From CAKZNE01 sp963976435 (GTDB lineage Bacteria; Bacteroidota; Bacteroidia; Flavobacteriales; Schleiferiaceae): 64,000 nt of DNA. Under the pieces are notes generated by a model that was given only the letters and a program-made list of their open reading frames with translations, had not been told where the DNA came from and did not search any database. The position numbers were made by a program, and so were the translations under genes. Below are positions 44,832 through 52,565 of the stretch, one piece after another (positions within the stretch are counted from its first letter, which is position 1; each line of letters starts with the position of its first letter). The stretch covers positions 1 through 64,000 of the forward strand of contig CAXBKQ010000020.1 in assembly GCA_963976435.1 (NCBI GenBank), read 5' to 3'.

Positions 44832-46010
44832 CTAGATTTTTAATTTCTTTTTTAATGCTTTAGGAATAGCATCTTTATGAACCAAAATGGAAATAGATTT
44901 GTATTTCACAAAAGTCTCGGAAGCATAAATATATCCTGTTTTATTTGGATTTTCTCTATCGCCCCAGCTATTTTTAACCATATAGTAAATGGTTCCTAAT
45001 TGGTCTTTTACCATACCTGTAATTTGCATCCCATGGTCATCCTGAGTTTGGAAGTTATCATAAGCCTCCTGACGAATCTCTTGATTGACTATCAACTCTG
45101 GTTTTGGTCCATTAAACATGGTCTTTTTAGCTTCTTTAGAATCATCTAAAGGAACAATGGCCAATCCATTTTTTAATGAAAAACCTTTTTCACTAACATC
45201 AGTTGCCCAACTTACAGAATAGCCATTTTCCAGACTGGTATTTAAAACCTCCATCATATTGTCTAAAGGCACATTATAACTTGTTCCCCATGTCCAGTTG
45301 TCTGGCACCTCTATCATTACCTGCTCATAAAAGGGCTTATGTTCAAATGAAGTTATTTGCACATAATCATCAGCATTGATTCCTATATACTCATCAGCAA
45401 AAGTTCTAGGGCTATACATTTTTCCATCCCATTCAAATTCTTCAGGATATTCTCCTAAATAGGCGTCTAGGGTAGCCACAAATGCTTTTTTCCATGAAGG
45501 ACTTAATGTACCATTAGGGTTTTTAATTACTTCATCCAATTGGGCTTTTAGCAAGGCTTCAAGTTCCCCATGATTATTGGATTCAGTACCATAATCCAAA
45601 CCTTCATATACTTCTTGTGGAACGGCACCATACTTTTTTAATACATATAATACATCTGGCAAAGCTCCACCTTGAGCAAAATTTAAATGGCCATGCAGTC
45701 GAACATATTTCTCAGCTTTGTCTAAATACACCATTCTTACCGTAAACATTTCAGAAAGATCTACAGGTGCTTTTCCATTTCGAATCATTTCAGACTCTAA
45801 GAAGCTCGTTGTTGCATAACTCCAACAAGTTCCACTCCTTCCCTGATTCTTTACGGGAGTGGCCTCTATATCTACTAGAGTTTCAAATACAAATTCTCCT
45901 TTCGTATCGCTACCATTATTTTTAACCTTATTGATTAAATCATCTTGGGCAAAAGAAGGAAGGGCTAAGAGGCAAATTATTCCTAGTCCCAAACTTTTCA
46001 TTTTTATCAT
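44832..46010 (-). CDS. Secreted C1-family cysteine peptidase (bleomycin hydrolase/aminopeptidase C type)
   Basis: 392 residues. A signal peptide (…LLALPSFAQ) precedes the papain-fold domain, so unlike cytosolic PepC this form is exported. Catalytic residues are all visible: QGRSGTCWSYA (C62), DDHGMQITG (H326) and KNSWG (N347). The insert between them and the FNFAQGGALPDV region follow the bleomycin-hydrolase plan. The ATG at 46001 is an alternative start, three codons in. Monocistronic by its terminator. Confidence 0.92.
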   Translation of the reverse strand: MIKMKSLGLGIICLLALPSFAQDDLINKVKNNGSDTKGEFVFETLVDIEATPVKNQGRSGTCWSYATTSFLESEMIRNGKAPVDLSEMFTVRMVYLDKAEKYVRLHGHLNFAQGGALPDVLYVLKKYGAVPQEVYEGLDYGTESNNHGELEALLKAQLDEVIKNPNGTLSPSWKKAFVATLDAYLGEYPEEFEWDGKMYSPRTFADEYIGINADDYVQITSFEHKPFYEQVMIEVPDNWTWGTSYNVPLDNMMEVLNTSLENGYSVSWATDVSEKGFSLKNGLAIVPLDDSKEAKKTMFNGPKPELIVNQEIRQEAYDNFQTQDDHGMQITGMVKDQLGTIYYMVKNSWGDRENPNKTGYIYASETFVKYKSISILVHKDAIPKALKKKLKI

Positions 46011-46062
46011 TTTCGTATACCTTTTATTTAGAATTTAGCTAAAGTATTAAACCGGAGCAAAT

Positions 46063-46917
46063 ATGAAAGTCTTAAAAAGAATATTTCACTATAAAACACT
46101 ACTTATACTTATGGGGATCTTAGTTTTACTATTATTTTCAAGCAGATTTTTCAATTTTGCAGCTAATCAAGAAGAAATCGATGAAGCATTTTCTAAAATT
46201 GAATTTGACTACCAATACCAAAATTTGGAATTTGAAGAAGGAAACTTGCATTTTGTAACAATTGGGGATTCCACATTACCAACTTTATTCCTTATTCACG
46301 GTTCACCAGGAAGCTGGGATGCCTGGTTAAGCCTTTGCACTCAAACCAATATTCTACATAAATTTTATGTAATCGCCATTGACAGACCTGGATACAATAA
46401 AACTACTCTGGAAGGAATTTACAGTCTAAAAGATCAAAGTAGATTCATCAAGCCACTAATTGAAAAATATTGTGATTCTTGCCTATTGGCAGGCCACTCC
46501 TATGGTGGAGGATTAGCCATGCAAATTGCATTGGACTATCCTGAAACAATAAAGGGTGTAGCAAGTATTTCCGGAACTGTAGCTTTTCCACATCAGAAAT
46601 TAAAATGGTTTAATTACGCCATGAATTACAGTCCAGCACAATGGTTGGTTTCTGAAGAACTAGCTACCAGCAATCGTGAAATGTGGCAATTGCAAAATGA
46701 TCTTCCCTCCATGAATAGCTCTCTAGGAAATTACAAAGGTAAAGTAGCCATTATCCAAGGAGAGAAGGACAGGATTGTAGATGCCAAATCTGCTAGCTAC
46801 TTGCAACAAAAGCTAGAAAATGCCGAGCTGAAAATGTTTGTAAAAGAAGATATGGATCACTTTGTTATTTGGACAAATATGGAATTGGTAATTGAGGCGA
46901 TAGATTGGCTTAAATAA
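46063..46917 (+). CDS. Membrane-anchored alpha/beta hydrolase
   Basis: 284 residues. One N-terminal membrane segment (12-30), then the hydrolase: oxyanion region LIHGSPGSWDAW (78-88), DRPGYN, nucleophile GHSYGGG with S146, acid in EKDRIVD near 234, and histidine in DMDHFVIW near 267. The catalytic triad is complete. Likely an esterase, lipase or peptidase acting at the periplasmic face. Substrate unknown. Divergent from the C1 peptidase; convergent with the following gene. Confidence 0.87.
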   Translation: MKVLKRIFHYKTLLILMGILVLLLFSSRFFNFAANQEEIDEAFSKIEFDYQYQNLEFEEGNLHFVTIGDSTLPTLFLIHGSPGSWDAWLSLCTQTNILHKFYVIAIDRPGYNKTTLEGIYSLKDQSRFIKPLIEKYCDSCLLAGHSYGGGLAMQIALDYPETIKGVASISGTVAFPHQKLKWFNYAMNYSPAQWLVSEELATSNREMWQLQNDLPSMNSSLGNYKGKVAIIQGEKDRIVDAKSASYLQQKLENAELKMFVKEDMDHFVIWTNMELVIEAIDWLK

Positions 46918-46926
46918 CCATAAAGC

Positions 46927-47313
46927 CTAGGCCACTTCTCTATTCTCCACAGCAAAAACGTCAATATCATAAACTGCACGAGCCAATTTAGAAGATCTGT
47001 TTTTATGATCCACCTCGTGAACAAACACCTTTAATTGATAGTCCTTTTTATTGTACTGATAAATCTGTGCCTTCAAAAACAGCTTCTCACCTTCACCGGC
47101 ATCTTTCAGCAATTCTAGTCTTACCTTAGAAATAGATTTTGAAAAACCTTTTGGAAGTGCCTCTGAAACCCTATCCAACATTTGTTGAGCAGAAGACTCA
47201 ATTAAATTTAATGCCTGCCATTGAGAATTAGGATATTCAACAGAGCTTAGTGCAACCACCTTTTGTAAATATGATTTTTTACTCTTTTCTAGTATTCTAA
47301 ATATGTCTTTCAT
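46927..47313 (-). CDS. Hypothetical protein, possibly hotdog-fold
   Basis: 128 residues, no signal peptide or membrane segment. A helical N-terminus (SSAQQMLDRVSEALPKGFSK) followed by strands LELLKDAGEGEKLFLKAQIY and YQLKVFVHEVDHKNRSSKLA ending ARAVYDIDVF. This pattern (a helix, then paired long strands) is reminiscent of hotdog-fold thioesterases, but I cannot name a family. Convergent with the alpha/beta hydrolase (9 bp between stops). Confidence 0.6.
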   Translation of the reverse strand: MKDIFRILEKSKKSYLQKVVALSSVEYPNSQWQALNLIESSAQQMLDRVSEALPKGFSKSISKVRLELLKDAGEGEKLFLKAQIYQYNKKDYQLKVFVHEVDHKNRSSKLARAVYDIDVFAVENREVA

Positions 47314-47448
47314 GCTGTGGAACTTATAAATTCGGGAATAAATTTTTTACTGGAAGCTACTGAAATTGGGAATGTTTTAATTCTATTATTATTCCTAAAC
47401 AGTGGCTGGTTAAACTTTTTCATTTTTTTTAAGATTTAGTTTTAATGC
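47314..47448. other. Intergenic stretch upstream of the 46927 gene
   Basis: Should contain the promoter of the minus-strand gene at 46927-47313. I see no gene and no exact TAnnTTTG box. It ends at the terminator of the divergent small unit described at 47449. Confidence 0.35.
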
Positions 47449-47482
47449 AAAAAAAAAGTCCTCCAAATTTCTTTGGAGGACT
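47449..47482 (-). terminator. Strong orphan Rho-independent terminator
   Basis: An 11-bp perfect stem AGTCCTCCAAA / TTTGGAGGACT (47457-47467 with 47472-47482), 4-base loop, followed on the minus strand by nine T. On the plus strand only three T follow. No annotated minus-strand gene lies before it, which points to a short transcript from 47605. Confidence 0.88.
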
Positions 47483-47507
47483 TTCACTAAGTGAAATTCT
47501 TTTAAAC

Positions 47508-47603
47508 CTAAGAAACCTCCATTCTATTCCACCACTTATAATTACCAAACATAATATGCTGGTTATTATTGGTATGAATAAAATTTGGTCTCCTATCTTT
47601 CAT
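47508..47603 (-). CDS. Candidate 31-aa microprotein or small RNA unit
   Basis: An ATG at 47603 opens a 31-codon ORF (MKDRRPNFIHTNNNQHIMFG, then NYKWWNRMEVS, TAG at 47508). It is framed by an exact promoter upstream (47640-47611) and a strong terminator downstream (47449). The ATG comes 7 bases after the -7 box, so the message would be nearly leaderless. Between ORF and terminator is a second hairpin (TTTCAC-TAA-GTGAAA near 47483). The short transcript of about 150 nt could equally be a structured regulatory RNA; the peptide is basic, Asn- and Trp-rich, with no known family. Confidence 0.45.
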   Translation of the reverse strand: MKDRRPNFIHTNNNQHIMFGNYKWWNRMEVS

Positions 47604-47610
47604 ATGGTAT

Positions 47611-47640
47611 CAAAAATAGAAAAAGGAATTAGACAAACAA
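47611..47640 (-). promoter_or_regulatory. Exact Bacteroidota promoter reading away from the LuxR gene
   Basis: On the minus strand TTG (47640-47638), a 19-base spacer and TATTTTTG (47618-47611). It lies 29 bp upstream of the LuxR-type gene but points the other way, into the small unit ending at 47449. Confidence 0.7.
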
Positions 47641-47668
47641 ATAAAAAGTCTATTAAATTTGGGACTTT

Positions 47669-48085
47669 ATGAAAAGTCATTTTGTTTTTTATGGATTGCT
47701 GATTTTTGCCTTGCTGATGCTATTTCAGATAAGCAAATTTTGGTCTTTTGGAAATGAAAGGGGCCATGAAATATTTGTCCTTATGGTAGCCATTGTTTCA
47801 ATAGTTATTGGAATATATTTTGGCAAGAATAAGTCTTTGATTAAAAAAAATGGGAGCCTTCAAGACATAGATCAAAATCAAATTGAAAGTTTAAACATCA
47901 GCTCCAGGGAATATGAAGTTTTGCAATTGATATCAAAAGGTCATTCCAATAAAGAGATTGCCGAAAAGCTATTTCTTTCCGAAAGCACTATTAAGACCCA
48001 TGTTTCCAGCCTATTACTTAAACTAGATGCAAAAAGAAGAACCCAGGCGGTAACCATAGCCAAGGATTTAAACATCATTAACTAG
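47669..48085 (+). CDS. Membrane-bound LuxR-type transcription regulator
   Basis: 138 residues. Two membrane helices (about 4-22 and 30-50) precede a LuxR/NarL helix-turn-helix at about 74-138: ISSREYEVLQLISKGHSNKE, IAEKLFLSESTIKTHVSSLL. There is no receiver domain, so the signal would be sensed through the membrane part. A small membrane regulator followed by a DUF4199 gene is, to my knowledge, a recurrent pair in Flavobacteriia. The palindromes at 48091 are its probable operator. Confidence 0.87.
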   Translation: MKSHFVFYGLLIFALLMLFQISKFWSFGNERGHEIFVLMVAIVSIVIGIYFGKNKSLIKKNGSLQDIDQNQIESLNISSREYEVLQLISKGHSNKEIAEKLFLSESTIKTHVSSLLLKLDAKRRTQAVTIAKDLNIIN

Positions 48086-48090
48086 GGTGG

Positions 48091-48125
48091 TACTTTAGTA
48101 TATTTTACAATTTGGTACTAAAGTA
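48091..48125. promoter_or_regulatory. Paired TACTwwAGTA palindromes (probable operator)
   Basis: TACTTTAGTA (48091-48100) and TACTAAAGTA (48116-48125) are perfect inverted repeats of each other, 25 bp centre to centre. Both sit in the context GGTACTwwAGTAT, so they are also direct repeats. No T-tract follows, so it is not a terminator. It lies between the LuxR gene stop and the DUF4199 gene; the symmetrical TAC/ACT half-sites are of the kind bound by NarL/LuxR-family helix-turn-helix proteins. Confidence 0.6.
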
Positions 48126-48181
48126 TTATGCCTAATTTCCCAATTCGTTGGTGATTTACAGGAAATTTTAAAAATAGAATT

Positions 48182-48709
48182 ATGAACAAATCAATTAGAA
48201 ATTACGGGATCATTGGAGGACTTTTCGGAACAGTTTTCTTTTTGGGACCTTTAGTAATTAATCCAGATCAATATTTAGATCCTTCAAATTTTGAAAATGG
48301 CGAAATAGTAGGGTATTCAGTTATGTTCCTTTCCATGGTTCCGGTTTTTTTAGGAACCCGTGCCTACCGCAATAAATATTTTAAAGATGCGCCATTTAGT
48401 TTTGCAAAGGGTCTTATTTCAGGATTGAAAATCACGGCCATTGCCACCTTGGTCTTTTATATTGGAAATGTTCTTGTTTATGAAGTAATAGCTCCAGGAT
48501 TTTTAGAAAAATTTGGTGTTATATATTATGATCATATGGTAGAAACAGCAGCAAACGAAGAGGCTAAAGCGGAAATGATTGCCGAATTTGAAGCCATGGA
48601 GCCCTATGTGAAAAATGGGTTTTTGTATGGTATCATCATGTCGGCCTCAGTTTTAATTTTCGGATTAATAATTTCTTTGATCTCGGCATTTTCTTTAAAA
48701 AGAGCCTAA
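48182..48709 (+). CDS. DUF4199 membrane protein
   Basis: 175 residues with four membrane helices. Family features: IRNYGIIGGLFGTVFFLGPL at the start, MFLSMVPVFLGTRAYRNKYF in the middle, FAKGLISGLKITAIATLVFY, and a charged loop (AAANEEAKAEMIAEFEAME is similar) before the last helix. Function unknown. Directly downstream of a membrane LuxR regulator and its probable operator, so likely regulated by it. Confidence 0.87.
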   Translation: MNKSIRNYGIIGGLFGTVFFLGPLVINPDQYLDPSNFENGEIVGYSVMFLSMVPVFLGTRAYRNKYFKDAPFSFAKGLISGLKITAIATLVFYIGNVLVYEVIAPGFLEKFGVIYYDHMVETAANEEAKAEMIAEFEAMEPYVKNGFLYGIIMSASVLIFGLIISLISAFSLKRA

Positions 48710-48819
48710 TTTCAATTCCATTCCCTGAGCTTAGGCACATTATTTTGGTCTTTTGATAATCCTGCTTTTGGGCGATTAATGCTTCTTAAATTATTAGCTT
48801 TGTCGCCCAAAATAAAGCT

Positions 48820-49476
48820 ATGAGTAAAAGTCAAAAACCTGAAGTTTACTATATATATGATGCCCTTTGCGGCTGGTGTTATGGTTTCTCTAAAAACATT
48901 GAAGAATTTTATGCCAAGCATAAGGATGAATTTCAATTTCAAGTGTTTTCAGGAGGGATGGTCACAGGAGAAAGAGAGGGAACTATAAATGAGGTTGCTG
49001 GTTATATAAAAGGTGCCTATAAAAATGTTGAGGAAACTACCGGTGCGAAATTCGGAGAAGAATTTATCAGTAAAACCCTGGAGGAAGGTAGTGCCTATTA
49101 TAGTTCTGTTCCTGCAGCTTTGGCAATGGCACTTTTTAGAACTCAAAAACCAGAACAGGCGATATCTTTTGCTGTAAGAATTCAAAAGGCTATTTACCAC
49201 GAAGGTTTAGCACCAGCAGAGCTTTCTACTTTTGGACATTGTGTAAAAGACTTTAATCTAGACCCTCAATTATTCCAACAAAAAATGGAGGAACCGATGA
49301 TTCAAAAATTGGTAGAGGAAGAATTTAGAACTGTAAGTAGTTGGGGAATAAAAGGTTTCCCTTCCCTAGTATATAAGGACGGTAATAGAGCCTATATGAT
49401 TGCCAGAGGATATACTCCAATGGATCTTTTGGAAGAAACACTGCAAAACGTTCAAAAGGAAATCGGTTCTAATTAA
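48820..49476 (+). CDS. DsbA-family thiol oxidoreductase (FrnE-like)
   Basis: 218 residues without signal peptide, so probably cytosolic. Thioredoxin fold with active site CGWC (C17, C20) in YIYDALCGWCYGF, a helical insertion, and the cis-proline region GIKGFPSLVYKDG. It matches the DsbA/FrnE-type DSBA oxidoreductase family, which acts in thiol exchange under oxidative stress. A TAGCTTTG box at 48795-48802 precedes the ATG by 17 bases. Confidence 0.88.
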   Translation: MSKSQKPEVYYIYDALCGWCYGFSKNIEEFYAKHKDEFQFQVFSGGMVTGEREGTINEVAGYIKGAYKNVEETTGAKFGEEFISKTLEEGSAYYSSVPAALAMALFRTQKPEQAISFAVRIQKAIYHEGLAPAELSTFGHCVKDFNLDPQLFQQKMEEPMIQKLVEEEFRTVSSWGIKGFPSLVYKDGNRAYMIARGYTPMDLLEETLQNVQKEIGSN

Positions 49477-49554
49477 TTTGCAGCTCCTTGTTTTGTCTAA
49501 AATTTGCTGTCAGAAGTTGAGTTCTGATTCTTATCTTCGTGCTAGGAACTGATT

Positions 49555-50175
49555 ATGAAAGGTAAGTGCTTAATTCTTATTAGCCTTGTTTTTTTGGGGA
49601 TGAACTCCTGTAAAAACAAAGGCACCAAGCCGCTTTTACCCTATTTTCTAGGTGAAGAGCTAAATGAAGTATGGATATTACCACAGCAAGAAAAAAAGGC
49701 TTTTGTAAAATTTCCAAATTTCACACTAAAGGACCAATTTGATGTAGAAATAAAAAGCAAACACCTTAGCAATAAGGCCTTTGTAGTGAATTTTTTTTAC
49801 GGAGATTGTGAAAGAACCTGTAATCAAGCGATGAAGGCTATGGATAGTTTGCAAAACCGTTTGTTTGACGACGAGGTTTTATTTCTTTCCATTAGTATTG
49901 AGGCCGATAAAGACAGTTTAATAACACTCCAAACTTTAAGTGAAAAGTTTAATACCAATCCTGAGAAATGGAGAATCTTAGGAGGCGACCCTACACAAAT
50001 CAATTCAATATTAAAGCAAATATTTAATATCAAAATTGAACATCCCAAGGATTTTAAAAACTTTAATTCCCTCTTTTTATTTGATAAATTTGGTTACCTA
50101 AGAGGTATTTACCATCTCAAGAATCAAGTGGCAATTGAGAATTTAATTTTAGATACTCGATTATTTAGACAGTGA
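49555..50175 (+). CDS. SCO1/SenC-like lipoprotein
   Basis: 206 residues, lipobox FLGMNSC (C19). Thioredoxin-fold SCO domain with the CxxxC motif CERTC (C85, C89) in FFYGDCERTCNQAM, and the later block LFLFDKFGYLRGIY. SCO proteins deliver copper to cytochrome oxidase or act as thiol reductants. The third copper ligand, a histidine eleven residues before the conserved glycine, is N169 here, so copper binding is doubtful. It overlaps the convergent rhomboid gene by 15 bp. Confidence 0.83.
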   Translation: MKGKCLILISLVFLGMNSCKNKGTKPLLPYFLGEELNEVWILPQQEKKAFVKFPNFTLKDQFDVEIKSKHLSNKAFVVNFFYGDCERTCNQAMKAMDSLQNRLFDDEVLFLSISIEADKDSLITLQTLSEKFNTNPEKWRILGGDPTQINSILKQIFNIKIEHPKDFKNFNSLFLFDKFGYLRGIYHLKNQVAIENLILDTRLFRQ

Positions 50176-51009
50176 ATCTAACTTTTTCTTTTCCTCCTCC
50201 GTTAAAGAATCAAAACCTTTTTTGGAAAGTTTATCAAGTAGCATATTGAGCTCCTCCTCTTTTTTTTTCTTTTTGTCTCTATAATAGTCCTCTACATCAT
50301 AATATTCAGGCTTAAAATTTTTACTGGGCTTAATTATTTTGAAATTTTGCTTTTTGGCAATGTCAATTCCCATAAACAACAAAAACATATAAATTATTGA
50401 AGGAATGGCTACCATGGCAATGGGAAGAGTGTTTTCGAAAATCATCTTAGGTTTAAAATAAATGGCCAATAGCATTCCTGTTAATGCCCCACCAAGGTGG
50501 GCATCATGACCAATATTATCCCTTTTATTTTTCATTCCAAAAATAGAATATGCAATAAAGCCTAGAGCGAAAGCCCATCCTGGCATAGGAATAATAAAAA
50601 ACAGTCCAAGCATCATACCTGGATCTAATACAATTGCTGCAAAAATAACCCCACTTACCGCTCCAGAAGCCCCTACTGCCCTGTAATGTGGATTGTCTTT
50701 ATTCATCCAAAGAGATAAAAAACTTCCGCCCAGTAAACTAATAATATAAATAAGTAAAAAGCTAATGGATCCTAAGATGCTTTCTACAATTCCAGCGAAA
50801 AAGTAAAAGGAAAGCATATTAAACAAAAGGTGGTTAAAATCTGCATGTATAAAACCAGAACTTAATAATCTCTTATAATCCTTACGGGCAAGAATCTCAG
50901 CAATATTAAAACTCAAAGAATCAAACAAGCTTCGGTTCTTAAAAGAAGATAGGCTCACAAGAACCGTAATTATAAGAATACAAATACCTACTACACCTAT
51001 GCTAAGCAT
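50161..51009 (-). CDS. Rhomboid-family intramembrane serine protease
   Basis: 282 residues, six membrane helices plus a charged C-terminal tail. Catalytic serine S115 in VGASGAVSG and histidine H171 in HDAHLGGALTG; HADFNHLLFNMLSFYFF (55-71) is the conserved first loop. It cleaves membrane proteins within the bilayer. The last 70 residues are lysine/glutamate-rich, cytosolic and coiled-coil-like. A TATTTTTG box at 51038-51031 is a likely -7 element. Confidence 0.93.
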   Translation of the reverse strand: MLSIGVVGICILIITVLVSLSSFKNRSLFDSLSFNIAEILARKDYKRLLSSGFIHADFNHLLFNMLSFYFFAGIVESILGSISFLLIYIISLLGGSFLSLWMNKDNPHYRAVGASGAVSGVIFAAIVLDPGMMLGLFFIIPMPGWAFALGFIAYSIFGMKNKRDNIGHDAHLGGALTGMLLAIYFKPKMIFENTLPIAMVAIPSIIYMFLLFMGIDIAKKQNFKIIKPSKNFKPEYYDVEDYYRDKKKKKEEELNMLLDKLSKKGFDSLTEEEKKKLDSLSK

Positions 51010-51079
51010 GGAAAATTTTTAATTATTAGCCAAAAATAGTTAGACAAGTTTATCTTTACCCTGTCGGGAATAAAAAATA

Positions 51080-51661
51080 TTGCAATTGACCGAAGAAGAA
51101 CTCATTGAAGGCCTAATAAATAAATCCGAAAAGGCCTTTAAACAAGCATTCAAAGATTATTCATCCATGATTTTGAACATCTCCCTAGGCTTTCTCCAAA
51201 ACCAAGAGGAGGCTGAGGATATGGTTCAGGAGGTAATGATTGAACTTCTAAAATCCATTTCAAAATTTAAAGGAGAGTCTAGCCTTAAAACTTGGATTTA
51301 TAGATTAACCATTAGCAAATGTTTAGATAGCATTCGTGCCAAAAAGAGATTGAAGCGTGGTTCAATGTTTTCTTTCATTAGTTTCAAAAATGAAGAAAGC
51401 TGGATGCATCAACCGGATTTCAGTCATCCAGGAGTAATATTAGAGAATAAAGAAAGGGCTGTTGTACTCTTCAAGGCCATTGATCAATTGTCCGAAAATC
51501 AAAAAATTGCTTTTACTTTAAATAAGCTGGAAGGACTTTCCTATAAAGAAATTGCAGAGCTTATGGAGTCTAGTGTGGCCTCTGTAGAATCTTTAATTCA
51601 CAGAGCCAAAAAAAAGCTTCAAACATTATTAAGAGATTTTTATGAATCCGATCGCAAGTAA
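51080..51661 (+). CDS. ECF-type RNA polymerase sigma factor
   Basis: 193 residues. Region 2 (FLQNQEEAEDMVQEVMIELL, SLKTWIYRLTISKCLD) and region 4 (NKLEGLSYKEIAELMESSVA, SVESLIHRAKKKLQ) are clear. The start is a TTG at 51080; a second TTG two codons on is the alternative and no ATG is suitable. It begins a plus-strand run with a small membrane protein, a Spy/CpxP-like protein and a di-heme peroxidase gene. The following membrane protein may be its anti-sigma factor. Confidence 0.9.
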   Translation: MQLTEEELIEGLINKSEKAFKQAFKDYSSMILNISLGFLQNQEEAEDMVQEVMIELLKSISKFKGESSLKTWIYRLTISKCLDSIRAKKRLKRGSMFSFISFKNEESWMHQPDFSHPGVILENKERAVVLFKAIDQLSENQKIAFTLNKLEGLSYKEIAELMESSVASVESLIHRAKKKLQTLLRDFYESDRK

Positions 51662-51690
51662 TTTTATTAAAGGTCGTCAAAGAACTATCT

Positions 51691-51990
51691 ATGGAAAATA
51701 TTGAAGAAAATATCCAAAAGACATTAAACAGTTTAGATTCTGTAGAGAAACCAAGTTTAAGTCCATTAATGGCCGATAGAATATGGAAAATCGCCATCTC
51801 TGATTCTAAAATAAGATTAGAAGAAACTTGGGATCTTAGAAAAAAAATGGTTTGGCTCACCGGAATTGCAACTGTAGTGATTTTAAATATTGCTTTTTTG
51901 AGTTGGAATAGTCTTGAAAACAAAAAAACCAATTCTAGCAATGAGATGAGTTTAACAAGTTTATACTTTGATTCTGAAATAGATTATTAA
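51691..51990 (+). CDS. Small membrane protein, probable anti-sigma factor
   Basis: 99 residues: an N-terminal cytosolic helix region (about 1-50), one membrane helix (about 52-72, MVWLTGIATVVILNIAFLSW) and a short periplasmic tail. This is the layout of small anti-sigma factors; no zinc motif is present. It lies 29 bp after the ECF sigma gene and one base before the next gene. The role is inferred from position and topology. Confidence 0.7.
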   Translation: MENIEENIQKTLNSLDSVEKPSLSPLMADRIWKIAISDSKIRLEETWDLRKKMVWLTGIATVVILNIAFLSWNSLENKKTNSSNEMSLTSLYFDSEIDY

Positions 51991-51991
51991 T

Positions 51992-52504
51992 ATGAGTTTG
52001 AAGGAAACTAAATTTCTAAAAATAGCTGTTATAGTACTGATTCTATTAAATATAGGCTTGATGTCCAACCAATGGCTAATGGTTAAAAATCAAGGTGCTA
52101 AGGAAATCAGACCCCATAATCCCTTGACTAAGGAGATGAATTTGAGTGAGGAGCAAGAAAAAAGCTTCCATAACTTGAGGATGGAACATGAGGAGAGAAT
52201 TGAGGAATTAAAAATTGAAATTGCAGAAACGCGAAGGGAGTTTTTTAGATTATTAAAGGAAGAAAATTCTAAAAATTCCAAAGAATACCAAGCCACAAAA
52301 AAGAAATTGGGTGAATTGCAAGAACAAGAAATGGATTTTCTGTTTCAGCATTTTAAGGAGGTAAGAGAAATTTGCAGTAGCGAAGAACAAAAAGAAAAAT
52401 TTGATTTAATAATTGGAAGAAGCATTCCTCGTCCGAATGTTGGGCCATTGAGAGGACAGCATCGTCCTCCACATGAAAATCGCCCTCCACCAAGGCCACA
52501 CTAA
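51992..52504 (+). CDS. Spy/CpxP/ZraP-like periplasmic sensor protein
   Basis: 170 residues. One N-terminal membrane helix (11-28) then a long helical region (LTKEMNLSEEQEKSFHNLRM, EHEERIEELKIEIAETRRE), of the Spy/CpxP heavy-metal-sensor type. The C-terminus is His-Pro-rich (GQHRPPHENRPPPRPH), a likely metal-binding tail. Such proteins buffer or sense envelope stress or metals. It sits between the anti-sigma-like gene and the peroxidase gene, one base from the former. Confidence 0.82.
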   Translation: MSLKETKFLKIAVIVLILLNIGLMSNQWLMVKNQGAKEIRPHNPLTKEMNLSEEQEKSFHNLRMEHEERIEELKIEIAETRREFFRLLKEENSKNSKEYQATKKKLGELQEQEMDFLFQHFKEVREICSSEEQKEKFDLIIGRSIPRPNVGPLRGQHRPPHENRPPPRPH

Positions 52505-52565
52505 AAATATGATAAAAAACTACGCTTGAAAGATTCATTTTTTATTAACCTAAAATTTAAGGACT

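Noticed and set aside
47445..47672. Plus-strand ORF of 75 residues that overlaps the LuxR start by ATGA
   Set aside because: Its first part is the terminator hairpin and its middle is antisense to the small minus-strand unit with an exact promoter. The protein has no domain.
48712..48942. Minus-strand ORF of 76 residues overlapping the DsbA-like gene
   Set aside because: Shadow of the coding strand; the DsbA-like gene has a clear domain and promoter box.
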